Source: Paenibacillus silvestris (GTDB taxonomy: Bacteria > Bacillota > Bacilli > Paenibacillales > NBRC-103111). Taken from it: 64,000 bases of DNA. Positions within the stretch are counted from its first letter, which is position 1. The number at the start of each line of letters is the position of its first letter. Shown here piece after piece: positions 34,192-42,282 of this stretch. The notes under the pieces are model-generated. The model was not told the origin of the DNA and ran no database searches. It saw only the letters and a list, made by a program, of their open reading frames with translations. The position numbers and the translations under genes are program-made. The stretch is taken from NCBI RefSeq assembly GCF_009882985.1, contig NZ_WTUZ01000040.1, positions 434,001-498,000 of the forward strand. Direction: 5' to 3'.

Positions 34192-35076
34192 CTATCCGCA
34201 TACAACCGAGAAATAATGCTCAAAAAAGTGCGTTCGGTCGACGGCTGAAGCTATTTCATGTCTACCCTCTACGCTTTCACGAAAGCTCATCATCCCTAGC
34301 TTCTCTTCATGCATAAAATCAACCTCGATCTGCCCTCTTTGATAATCACAAAGATCAGGCTCAAACAGACAGGCAGCCACCAGCGGATCATGGAACGTCA
34401 TCGGGTGATTCTCCAGCCAGGGAGAGCCGAAGCGTTCCACCGCCTTCATCACATCTGTATGGAAAAGATCCTCTTTTTCCTGCTTTTCCAAGACAAGCTT
34501 GGTTGTCACATTAAGCCCGAACGTCCTCACGTGCTGAACATTTGCCTGATAAACAATGGCCGCAGCATGCGGGTCTAACCATGCATTCCAATTATCCTGC
34601 GGCATATTCAAGCTGCGTTCTAATGCCTCCGAAAACACACCGCTCATGATAGACAACTCTTTGAGCAACATGGGAATTTCCGGATCAAGTGAGAATAGCA
34701 ACGCAATATTCGTCAAATGTCCGATGGCCACGAGAGAAATTTCATGGGGATGTTCTCTAATTGCTGCACGCAACTGATCCACGGCTTGGTTTTTGCGAAA
34801 ATGTGTGTCGTGCGGAAAGATAGATAAGTTGACGGCCCCGCCGGGAGTCGGATACAAATCGCTAGGTAAAAGTTGCCTATCCGCGCCGGCGAATATAGGA
34901 ATATGGCGGCCAGCCACTTTGCAAATGCTGTCTGCAATCATGGCTCTTTGCTCAACTTCGCCGCCTACGGTCGATATGCCGACCATTTCACACGCCGGCT
35001 GTCGAAGCAAATACGCTAAACATAGGGCGTCATCGATATCTCCGCCGATATCGGTGTCTAACCACACTTTTTTCAT
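34192..35076 (-). CDS. Inosine-uridine-preferring nucleoside hydrolase family (IUNH)
   Basis: 294 residues. The N-terminal Ca-binding signature is WLDTDIGGDIDDALCLAYLL (DTDxGxDIDDA), and FHDPLVAACLFEPDL is the second conserved Asp region; the substrate-site Asn region is NMPQDNWNAWLDPHAA. It would cleave the N-glycosidic bond of ribonucleosides. GGAGAG precedes ATG 35076; a TTG two codons up is possible. Confidence 0.9.
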   Translation of the reverse strand: MKKVWLDTDIGGDIDDALCLAYLLRQPACEMVGISTVGGEVEQRAMIADSICKVAGRHIPIFAGADRQLLPSDLYPTPGGAVNLSIFPHDTHFRKNQAVDQLRAAIREHPHEISLVAIGHLTNIALLFSLDPEIPMLLKELSIMSGVFSEALERSLNMPQDNWNAWLDPHAAAIVYQANVQHVRTFGLNVTTKLVLEKQEKEDLFHTDVMKAVERFGSPWLENHPMTFHDPLVAACLFEPDLCDYQRGQIEVDFMHEEKLGMMSFRESVEGRHEIASAVDRTHFFEHYFSVVCG

Positions 35077-35114
35077 AGACAACTCTCCACCTTTCGCTTT
35101 ATCCTACTTCATTC

Positions 35115-35984
35115 TTAGTAGATAGCTTCCACATCCGCAGGTAGATTTCTCACATGTGCCAAATGTGCCGTAACGTTCTCATCTTCCTCTAGGTTATAGG
35201 GATAGCCAAAATATCGAGCAACCCCATGCGCCGCTTCCCTGAAAAGCTCACACATGGTAAAAAGCCCTTGCCACATATGCTCATAATCGCCATCTGGATA
35301 GGTTTGTACAAATACCGACCACTGGTCAGGTGCTAGATAACTTTCAAAATATTTGCCGCACTTTCCTGAATCTACGGCGAAATTCGTTTCAATGCCAATA
35401 TGCCATTGAAGCATCCTTATCAGCATATCCCTAACGGGGCGCTCATACATGTATTTCGCATAGGCGAGCTCCCTCCGCCATAACCCTTTTGCTACATAGG
35501 TGCTCACCCACCAGAACTCGTTGCAGCAATCAGCAAATTGAGAAGCAGTAGGAGGAATTGTCAAATAGTCGCGATTGCTTGGTTCATCAAATGGCGCGAT
35601 AATGCCGTCCTTATCTAGCAAGAGTACGCTCAAGCTATCTCTCTTCCAAGCTGGCAGATGATCAGACTCATAGAAGGTTAAATCGATACGATTGCCATCC
35701 TTAAATAGCATGAGAAATGCGAAATGATGTAAGGGTTCTGAGGGTTCTGCGCCCATTTCATCCGGTGTTTGCATCATGATCAGCTTCCCGAAGCGATCGA
35801 TCCAACTGCGATCTTTCACAAAAGATTGCAAGGATGTCACCACGTATACAATGTCATAATCCTGAAAAATATCCCGGGGAACATTCGGATTGGCGCGTGA
35901 ACCATTCATGATAACCGCTCGTATGTATTCGTTTTCTGTTGCAAACGCTCTAATGAGGGCAAGCATCTCTTTTTCAGTTCTCAT
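35115..35984 (-). CDS. Aminoglycoside 6-adenylyltransferase (AadK/ANT(6) family)
   Basis: 289 residues. The nucleotidyltransferase core is IMNGSRANPNVPRDIFQDYD with the double Asp of the active site (DYDIVYVV), then IDLTFYESDHLP. Conserved MLQWHIGIETNFAVDSGKCGKYF is typical of ANT(6). It is a chromosomal AadK-like copy, not on a visible mobile element. Whether it confers streptomycin resistance is untested. Confidence 0.88.
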   Translation of the reverse strand: MRTEKEMLALIRAFATENEYIRAVIMNGSRANPNVPRDIFQDYDIVYVVTSLQSFVKDRSWIDRFGKLIMMQTPDEMGAEPSEPLHHFAFLMLFKDGNRIDLTFYESDHLPAWKRDSLSVLLLDKDGIIAPFDEPSNRDYLTIPPTASQFADCCNEFWWVSTYVAKGLWRRELAYAKYMYERPVRDMLIRMLQWHIGIETNFAVDSGKCGKYFESYLAPDQWSVFVQTYPDGDYEHMWQGLFTMCELFREAAHGVARYFGYPYNLEEDENVTAHLAHVRNLPADVEAIY

Positions 35985-36048
35985 GTCGATTCCTCCATAG
36001 ACATAATATGGATTATCTTGCTACTTTGGCTTGTCCTTTGAGCTTGAC

Positions 36049-36864
36049 CTACAAATATTCGCGCTTCATAATCGTGACGTTTTCCTTGTGGCATCCTTCC
36101 GTAAAGCTAGATGGAAAAGCGTGTTCTTGATTTAGCGCCTCTAGTGCCGCTTCATCGTTTGCGATTACGGACTGACGAAGTCTTTTCAGATAATCAGCAG
36201 CCAGATCCACACGTCTCTTCATTTCATTCTGATCCCAAGTGGCTATGCCATGTCCAGGAATTAATAGTTGAATATTATGTTTCTCAAGTATCAAGCTGCT
36301 TTTATCAAGTGTATCACCATAAGCCTTCGCGCTATCGTATATGAAAGGCAACTCAAAATCTGATAAATAGTCCCCCGCAATCAGAATGCCCAAGGGTTCA
36401 ACTACCGTCATTAGTCCATCTGCCGTGTGTCCTGGGGCTAAATAGAATGTCAATGTCGTTTCTCCTAGATGAAACTGCTGACCATCCTCTTGAATCACAA
36501 TATCCAGCTCCGGAAATACAATCGGATAGTTCCTGATTACATAATTTTCGTTGTCAAAATCCCGGATAAGCTTCAGCTTTTCGTCTTTCTTAGGGTGATT
36601 GTGGAGGCCCAAACTTCCAATTGTTTTCGCACCCGGGAACGCCTGATAGCCAATAATATGATCGAAATCTCCATGTGTAAAAAGCAGATAAATCTCCCGC
36701 TCCCCCTTGAGCGATAACACATAATTTTGGATGGTTTCTATTTCATTCGGCAGCCAATTCGGATCTACAAGGATGATCATTTCTTTCGTTTGAATGACGG
36801 TCGATGTGGTTTGAAATAGTGCGCTTTGGTACACGATTACGGCTTCATTTTGAAATTGAATCAT
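36049..36864 (-). CDS. Metallo-beta-lactamase-fold hydrolase
   Basis: 271 residues. The HxHxDH-type motif is THGDFDHIIG (first His replaced by the T-H-G-D-F-D-H form common in this subgroup), followed by YLAPGHTADG, LIAGDYLSDFE and LLIPGHGIA as later ligands. No signal peptide. Probable cytoplasmic Zn hydrolase; substrate unknown. Confidence 0.83.
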   Translation of the reverse strand: MIQFQNEAVIVYQSALFQTTSTVIQTKEMIILVDPNWLPNEIETIQNYVLSLKGEREIYLLFTHGDFDHIIGYQAFPGAKTIGSLGLHNHPKKDEKLKLIRDFDNENYVIRNYPIVFPELDIVIQEDGQQFHLGETTLTFYLAPGHTADGLMTVVEPLGILIAGDYLSDFELPFIYDSAKAYGDTLDKSSLILEKHNIQLLIPGHGIATWDQNEMKRRVDLAADYLKRLRQSVIANDEAALEALNQEHAFPSSFTEGCHKENVTIMKREYL

Positions 36865-37062
36865 AGGGTTTCTCTACCTTCTTTCTACTCTTTTTCGTAC
36901 AAATGATCTGATCCCAAATTTAACTATGATCACAACAATTACCATGGTTAATAAACCCTACGTACCCATTAATCCACTAACGCCCACCATGATTTTCTAT
37001 GGTACAGTTATCACATAAACACTTTATACTACCAAATTTGGAAAAAGGATGTGTCATCACAT

Positions 37063-37542
37063 ATGAAAAAATTAGTTATTTCTACCTCGGTAGCGCTTTC
37101 CTTACTATTTTCGACGGTTGGGGTGTCAATGCCTGCTTCTGCATCGGCACAAGAGATTTATGCCACGAACGGTCATAAATTTGTGAGTACAGCACAATCT
37201 TATATCGGTAGAGTTACTTACCGTTTTGGTACGAAAGATCCGGCGCATCTAACCTTTGATTGCTCCTCATTTACACAGTTTGTATTCAAGAAAAATGGCG
37301 TCAATCTCCCATGGGGCTCCAAAGCTCAAACAAGTTTCGGTTCCCGCGTTCCAAGCAAGAGCCAATTAGCCATCGGTGACCTCGTGATGTTCAGTGTGAG
37401 CAAGCCTGGCCAAATCGATCATGTTGGGATTTATGTTGGAAATGGTAATTTCATAAGCAATACGAAGAGCTCCGGGGTTTCTATTACCTCATTGAAAACT
37501 GGTTACTGGAGTACTCGCTACATAACAGCTAGACATTATTAA
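37063..37542 (+). CDS. Secreted NlpC/P60-type cell-wall endopeptidase
   Basis: 159 residues. Signal peptide KKLVISTSVALSLLFSTVGV with cleavage near ASA-QE. The catalytic Cys is in LTFDCSSFTQF and the His in QIDHVGIYVGNG; the usual third polar residue region reads FISNTKSSGV instead of FIH, so Ser/Asn replaces His there. A single catalytic domain without SH3 or LysM modules. Start at ATG 37063; an in-frame GTG at 37051 overlaps the ribosome-binding site. TATACT at 37025-37030 could be its -10 box. Confidence 0.87.
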   Translation: MKKLVISTSVALSLLFSTVGVSMPASASAQEIYATNGHKFVSTAQSYIGRVTYRFGTKDPAHLTFDCSSFTQFVFKKNGVNLPWGSKAQTSFGSRVPSKSQLAIGDLVMFSVSKPGQIDHVGIYVGNGNFISNTKSSGVSITSLKTGYWSTRYITARHY

Positions 37543-37579
37543 TATCATATATAAGACTTATAAGACTTACTTACTAAAA

Positions 37580-37620
37580 AGAGAGTTCAAGGAATTTCGA
37601 TTCCTTCGAACTCTCTCCCT
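37580..37620. terminator. Bidirectional terminator
   Basis: AGAGAGTTC-AAGGAAT/ATTCCTT-CGAACTCTCT stem with a TTCG tetraloop (loop 37596-37599) lies between two convergent genes, with A- and T-runs at its ends. Confidence 0.8.
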
Positions 37621-37641
37621 TTTTCACCATGAGTCACATGA

Positions 37642-37992
37642 TTATGATTTCACCGTTTGCTCCATAATACGCTCTTTAATTTCCTCCGGATGATCGATCT
37701 GAAACACAACTTTGCCAAATTCATGTCCCTCCAATTCAAGGACGACGACATCCTTATGATTTTCATAAGAAATGAAGCACCATCTATTCCCAATCAGGAA
37801 ACGTCCTTCTCGAATATCGGCAACAGAAGTACCCACCCTGAATTGAAACATGGATAGTTTAAAATCTTCAATTGACACTTTTTTTATGCTTTTAAAAGGA
37901 ATATCGACTTGACGTTTCAGCGCGGCTGCGCTTGTCAATCCTGATAGATGTAGAATTAGGCGATCATTCATATACTCAACGGTTCTAGACAT
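37642..37992 (-). CDS. Conserved hypothetical PH-like domain protein
   Basis: 116 residues without signal or membrane span. The strand-rich pattern with IPFKSIKKVSIEDF and GRFLIGNRWCFISYENHKDV, ending in a helix (HPEEIKERIMEQTV), resembles bacterial PH-like domains. An AGGTAATCC site before the ATG is weak. I do not recognise a named family with certainty. Confidence 0.6.
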   Translation of the reverse strand: MSRTVEYMNDRLILHLSGLTSAAALKRQVDIPFKSIKKVSIEDFKLSMFQFRVGTSVADIREGRFLIGNRWCFISYENHKDVVVLELEGHEFGKVVFQIDHPEEIKERIMEQTVKS

Positions 37993-38203
37993 AGGATTAC
38001 CTCCGGGCTTTTAATTATTGTTTCATTCAGCAATTACTTTCCTTATCTTATCTGAACATCTATAATACGATTAAGTGTACAAGATCGTTCACACGACCTA
38101 TCGAGATCTGAGAATGATTTCATCTAAAATAGGTTTTGTTTTTATGTTTAGTTTTCAATAGAATGATTAAATTCGCTAACAACTATGCAAAGAAGGAATC
38201 AGC

Positions 38204-38548
38204 ATGCCGTTTCTCCGTTTCAAAGGATTTCAGAAGGACTTCGTTTCATCGATCTCGACTAGCGTCATTCAGGAGTTCTCCAAGATAACTGGCGTTTTGC
38301 AGCAAAAGGTCAAAATCGAGCTTCTGCTTGTTGAACAGCTAAGTAACTCTCCGCAATCGCTGGAAATTCTCATGTTTCCAAGAGATCAGGAAATGCACGA
38401 CGCTATTGCGCAAGAGATGAATACCCTGTTAGCCGCGCATGGCTTTGGCGATGTTCATATCTTTTTTATTCTATTGTCCCCTCATTTGTACTACAAAGAA
38501 GGACAACCCTTGAAGAGCATGCTAGAAGAACCCATTTCCTTGACATGA
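38204..38548 (+). CDS. DUF1904-family protein
   Basis: 114 residues: MPFLRFKGFQKDFVSSISTS then KVKIELLLVEQL and the repeat-like FGDVHIFFILLSPHLYYKEG. This matches the small tautomerase-like DUF1904 proteins of Bacilli, whose activity is unknown. AAGGAATC precedes the ATG. Single gene with its own strong terminator. Confidence 0.75.
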   Translation: MPFLRFKGFQKDFVSSISTSVIQEFSKITGVLQQKVKIELLLVEQLSNSPQSLEILMFPRDQEMHDAIAQEMNTLLAAHGFGDVHIFFILLSPHLYYKEGQPLKSMLEEPISLT

Positions 38549-38565
38549 CTCCCGGTCTATAGATG

Positions 38566-38613
38566 AAGACGGCGTTTTCTCACCCGAATAGGGGAGAAAA
38601 CGCCGTCTTTTTC
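38566..38613. terminator. Strong intrinsic terminator
   Basis: Perfect 16-bp stem (38566-38581 with 38594-38609), 12-base loop, T-run after it. Terminates the DUF1904 gene. Confidence 0.9.
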
Positions 38614-38683
38614 GTTTGCAGACTTGTGCAAAGCTGGCTTTACACAGTTGTTAACGGGAAAATCTCATAAACCACTTTCCGTG

Positions 38684-39439
38684 TTATCGTTCTTTTTTTA
38701 TTTGAACCAACTCAGCTAGGTTGCGTGTCGTAATCGACTGAACCCCCATCTGAATAAAATGCTTCATCTCATCAAGCTCATTGACCGTCCAGATGCAGAC
38801 ATCTAATCCATACTCCGCTGCGATTGGAAGCAGCTCAGGCTTCACTACGCGATAATTCAAATTAAGCCCAAAACACGCGGATCCCGCGGCATCTCTACAA
38901 ATTTGATGCGCAACCTCGACATAAGGAGCATCCGTCATAAATACGCTAGGATCAACGTTCAGCAGCTTGCGTACCCGCGGATTTACACGTTGAACAAGCC
39001 TGGCGCGTTCTGTCTCGCAACCTGACAAGAAAACTTGCTCAAGAAGCTGATGCTCTTCTATCCATGCAGCGACGGGCTCTACACAGGCATCCGATTTAAG
39101 GTCCAAATTCATTTGGACGCCGACACCAGACGCCTGCAGATAAGGAAGTATTGCGTCTAACGGAAGAATACGTATAGTTTCATCGGGAGCCCCGCTATGG
39201 GGTTTAACATCTAAAACACGCAATTGCTCATAGCTCATTTGAGAAATCCAGCGCTCCGTGCCGTCTGCCAAATGAACATGATCATCATGTGAAAGAACAA
39301 GAATTCCGTCGGCTGTAATGAGCACATCTTCTTCTAGAATGTCGGCTCCGTAATTCAATCCAGTCTCAATGGATTGGAGCGTATTATCGGGCGTGCCCAT
39401 GCAGCCGGTGTGGGCAGTTATTCGTGGAAATGAATTCAT
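38684..39439 (-). CDS. Glycerophosphodiester phosphodiesterase-like protein (GDPD), variant active site
   Basis: 251 residues, TIM-barrel GDPD. The metal/acid set is present: ITAHTGCMGTPDNTLQS, GADILEEDVLITADG and LVLSHDDHVH. The normal HRG and PENT motifs read HTG and PDNT, so the conserved Arg is missing. No signal peptide, so it acts in the cytoplasm. AGGGG precedes ATG 39439. It follows directly after the PHP phosphoesterase gene (39451 stop), closing the 12.7-kb cluster. Confidence 0.82.
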   Translation of the reverse strand: MNSFPRITAHTGCMGTPDNTLQSIETGLNYGADILEEDVLITADGILVLSHDDHVHLADGTERWISQMSYEQLRVLDVKPHSGAPDETIRILPLDAILPYLQASGVGVQMNLDLKSDACVEPVAAWIEEHQLLEQVFLSGCETERARLVQRVNPRVRKLLNVDPSVFMTDAPYVEVAHQICRDAAGSACFGLNLNYRVVKPELLPIAAEYGLDVCIWTVNELDEMKHFIQMGVQSITTRNLAELVQIKKER

Positions 39440-39450
39440 TGGTCTTCCCC

Positions 39451-40479
39451 TCAATCCTTGTCAGAAGAACTAGGTTCTTCTGTCAAATATATCGCATTTG
39501 TAAATCCAATTAACGTATTGACACTGCAAAACACGCCAGACATCTCGGCTCGCATCCAGTGTACGCCCGTCAAATCAAGATCCGTCGTCACTTGAGACTG
39601 ATCTCGCGTAAGTTTGAATAAGGCTAGCTCTCCCTTATTACTAACCAGCTTCATCTCTAACGGATGATCTGGAAGCTCATAGTAGCCTTCTCTTGCCGTA
39701 TAATCGACGCCAACCGTGACTTCCATCGGCACACCCGGCTTTATTGGTACGCTATCTCCGATATCTGCCGATACACTGCCGGCTTGGCCAATGCGGAGCT
39801 GTGGCAGTGGCCCCATCGAAACCGCAACCGCTCCGCGTTTCAACGCATCAAGCGCAGCTGCAACAATGCCTGAACTGGCCACGACGGAATCGCGAAGAGC
39901 TAGATAGGTCGCCGAGATCGGTTCCGAAATGGGGTCAGATACATGCCAGTCTCTGCCGCTGGTCGCTGCAACTCTATAGCCCTGATTAAGCAGATCCGTC
40001 CACATCCCGAATGCGCGTGCATTATTTCTGCGAATCGATGGGAATAATCCCGACCATACCTCAATATAATCAATCTCGTTCCAGTCCGAGACTTCGAACT
40101 CCCAATAGCAGCCTGTGCACATTGGACTGCCAACACGGAAGGGATGCGCAAGTCCGACAAGCCCGCCTTGGCGATGAACACCATCGATGCCTCTGTGGAT
40201 GTGGAACGGACTTAAGTTTCGCCAATCAACATACTCGGACAATCCGAGTGTAAGCATGTGACCGAAGAAAGTGGTCCATTCCAAACCTGGGATCACCTCG
40301 ACTCCTGTTGCGGTTACGACTTCATCACGATTCGCAAGACCAGTCATCGTGTTATGGTCCGTTAGTGCAACTCCTCGCAGCCCCAATTCTTTGGCTGCTT
40401 CAGCCAGCTCTAACAGGGACTGCTTGCCATCACTGTGAAAGGTATGACAGTGAAGCTCAAATGGCAGCCATTGCTTCAT
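39451..40479 (-). CDS. CehA/McbA-type PHP-domain metallohydrolase (catalytic half, separate gene)
   Basis: 342 residues. The PHP motifs are complete: FELHCHTFHSDGKQS (HxH), VALTDHNTM (DHN), GLVGLAHPFR and AATSGRDWHVSD. CehA-type PHP enzymes hydrolyse phosphoesters with Mn/Fe. The start overlaps the stop of the 153-residue gene upstream by 4 bp. The pair corresponds to one fused protein encoded at 45738-47018, whose first 150 residues match the small gene and the rest this one. Confidence 0.85.
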   Translation of the reverse strand: MKQWLPFELHCHTFHSDGKQSLLELAEAAKELGLRGVALTDHNTMTGLANRDEVVTATGVEVIPGLEWTTFFGHMLTLGLSEYVDWRNLSPFHIHRGIDGVHRQGGLVGLAHPFRVGSPMCTGCYWEFEVSDWNEIDYIEVWSGLFPSIRRNNARAFGMWTDLLNQGYRVAATSGRDWHVSDPISEPISATYLALRDSVVASSGIVAAALDALKRGAVAVSMGPLPQLRIGQAGSVSADIGDSVPIKPGVPMEVTVGVDYTAREGYYELPDHPLEMKLVSNKGELALFKLTRDQSQVTTDLDLTGVHWMRAEMSGVFCSVNTLIGFTNAIYLTEEPSSSDKD

Positions 40480-40937
40480 AGCTCAGCACCTCCATCCCAT
40501 ACCTTCAAGCGATAGCGGCATTCCTCGGTTACGACACAATGAACATTAAGCATGATCTTCAATTGCCCCCTTGGAAAGACGCCAGGCGTGAATCCAGGAG
40601 ATGCCTCTGTGGTAGTAACCGTGAGGTGTTGGACAGGATCATGACGGTGACCTGCACCGCGAAAACCATGTTCATCATCGAAGGAAAGTGTCAGTAGGTT
40701 CTGCAAAGGCAGAAACTCACGCCAGTTGTATGAAGCTCTGTGTTCCTCAAGTATGTATTGGTTAAGCCCTTCGCGAATCAGCGCCTCAGCTTGTCCCTCA
40801 TCTTCCAGCTTTTTCGGATCATAAGCGAACTCGACGTGAAGCTCATGGCAATCTTTCGGTAGATGAAGGGTATAGGTAATATGGCTTTTCGAACAGCTCG
40901 GTGTTACTGTTCCTTCTGCAATCAATAACGTTTTCAT
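40476..40937 (-). CDS. Stand-alone N-terminal beta-sandwich partner of the PHP phosphoesterase
   Basis: 153 residues. The segment ASPGFTPGVFPRGQLKIMLN then CRYRLKVWDG lines up with ATPGYLPGELQAGDWAVLHN and the following strand in the fused protein at 45738-47018, and both start with an ELHVEF/EVHVQF strand. It is therefore the same domain as a separate gene, coupled by ATGA overlap to the catalytic half. GAAGGAGG precedes the ATG. It probably helps bind the substrate; inference only. Confidence 0.7.
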   Translation of the reverse strand: MKTLLIAEGTVTPSCSKSHITYTLHLPKDCHELHVEFAYDPKKLEDEGQAEALIREGLNQYILEEHRASYNWREFLPLQNLLTLSFDDEHGFRGAGHRHDPVQHLTVTTTEASPGFTPGVFPRGQLKIMLNVHCVVTEECRYRLKVWDGGAEL

Positions 40938-41178
40938 CTTACATCCTCCTTCTAAATAAATAGCACCTAGCCCCTTTCAGGGACAGGTGCGCATTCCTTA
41001 GCATTTCCCTTAATACGACGCACAAACCTCGCAGCACCGCGGAGATCAACGAGATAGCAGCAGGCCGTAGGATCTTCACACGACAATTGGGGATAGCGCT
41101 TAACCTTAGTGCCGAAAAGTAGATCGCTCTACCTTTTCGAACCTTTCACATGACAGGTAGAACGATCTACTCTATTGC
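40938..41178 (-). promoter_or_regulatory. Structured leader between the lacI gene and the split PHP genes
   Basis: The 241-bp gap holds two inverted repeats: GCACCT-CCCT...AGGG-AGGTGC at 40963-40990, just before the ribosome-binding site of the 153-residue gene, and a 16-bp stem with one mismatch at 41118-41133/41156-41171 (loop 22), just past the lacI stop. The distal hairpin is followed only by TTTT on the minus strand, so it is a weak terminator candidate. No known riboswitch consensus seen. Confidence 0.45.
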
Positions 41179-42186
41179 TCAATCACTATAAGACGCAGAT
41201 GAATTCCGTAAAACAAGCTCAGGCAGCAAAACTACCCGCTGCTTCAGTACTTTCTCTCCTTTAATCTCCTGAACAAGCAGATCAACGGCCCTGCGTCCAA
41301 TTTCTTGAATAGGTTGCGCGATGGTAGTGAGCGGCGGATCAATTAACGTTGCTAGAATCGTATTGTCGAAGCCGACGACTGATAGCTCACTCGGCAGCTG
41401 CATCCCCGCTACTCTAGCAGCGCGAATGGCGCCGATAGCTAGCAAGTCGTTGCAAGCGAATACGGCCGAAGGCCTGTCTTCCAGCTTAAACAGCTGGGAC
41501 ATCGCTTGTTGGCCGGACTCTACCGAAAATCCTCCGGTCGCGATCAGCCGCTCCTCTACATCCAAGCCAGCTTGGCACAGTGCTTGCTTACAACCACGAA
41601 TCCGCTCCCGGTTACTCATATTATCCATATCCTCTACGAGGATCGCAATCCGCTTATGGCCTAGCTCTACGAGATGATTGCCTGCTTGGAAACCTCCAAG
41701 GTAGTCATCAACCATCACCGTATCCACAGCAAGAGTTGGCATTTCGCCCGTAATTAATGCAATCGGTATGTTTTGTTGGATCAGCTTCTTTAGAAACTGA
41801 TCATTCTGAATCCGGGTTGCGGATATGATGCCGTCTACCCGCTTTTGTGAGAGCAACGATAAATATTTCACTTCTTTGTCCGGATCGTTATCGGTGTTGC
41901 AGATAAACACGCTAAACCCATGCTCATGTCCCCGATCCTCAACAGACCGGGCAATCTCGGCGAAGAAAGGATTCGCCAAATCGGGGAGCGTGAGTCCGAT
42001 TGTGTACGTGCTTTTGCCCGTTAACGCTGCTGCTACCATACTTGGCTGGTATTTCAGCTGCTCCATAACGCTATGTACATGCTTCCGTGTCTTATCGCTA
42101 ATTCGGCCTGTGGCGTTAATGACTTTGGATACGGTAGCGATGGACACCCCGGCGGCTTGGGCAACATCATAGATGGTCGGTTTCAT
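41179..42186 (-). CDS. LacI-family transcriptional regulator
   Basis: 335 residues. HTH at the start (MKPTIYDVAQAAGVSIATVS), then the effector domain (YTIGLTLPDLANPFFAEIAR; AVFACNDLLAIGAIRAARV; VVGFDNTILATLIDPPLTTI). The ATG at 42186 has AGGGG upstream; longer frames lack support. It sits between the mannosidase-like gene and the split PHP genes within the cluster, so it likely controls part of it in response to a sugar. Confidence 0.92.
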   Translation of the reverse strand: MKPTIYDVAQAAGVSIATVSKVINATGRISDKTRKHVHSVMEQLKYQPSMVAAALTGKSTYTIGLTLPDLANPFFAEIARSVEDRGHEHGFSVFICNTDNDPDKEVKYLSLLSQKRVDGIISATRIQNDQFLKKLIQQNIPIALITGEMPTLAVDTVMVDDYLGGFQAGNHLVELGHKRIAILVEDMDNMSNRERIRGCKQALCQAGLDVEERLIATGGFSVESGQQAMSQLFKLEDRPSAVFACNDLLAIGAIRAARVAGMQLPSELSVVGFDNTILATLIDPPLTTIAQPIQEIGRRAVDLLVQEIKGEKVLKQRVVLLPELVLRNSSASYSD

Positions 42187-42282
42187 TCCTTGCCCCTCTC
42201 CATATACATTCCTATCACTGACAATCCATATTGGCTTTATCATACGACAAGAACTGCCGCGCTGTAAACGTGAGAATAGCAA

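Noticed and set aside
35115-35984. ANT(6) gene as part of a mobile resistance element
   Set aside because: No transposase, integrase or terminal repeats nearby; base composition like its neighbours, so a chromosomal aadK-type gene is more likely.
40938-41178. Known riboswitch (glycine, TPP, SAM, purine, lysine classes considered)
   Set aside because: None of the core consensus sequences is present; only two plain hairpins.
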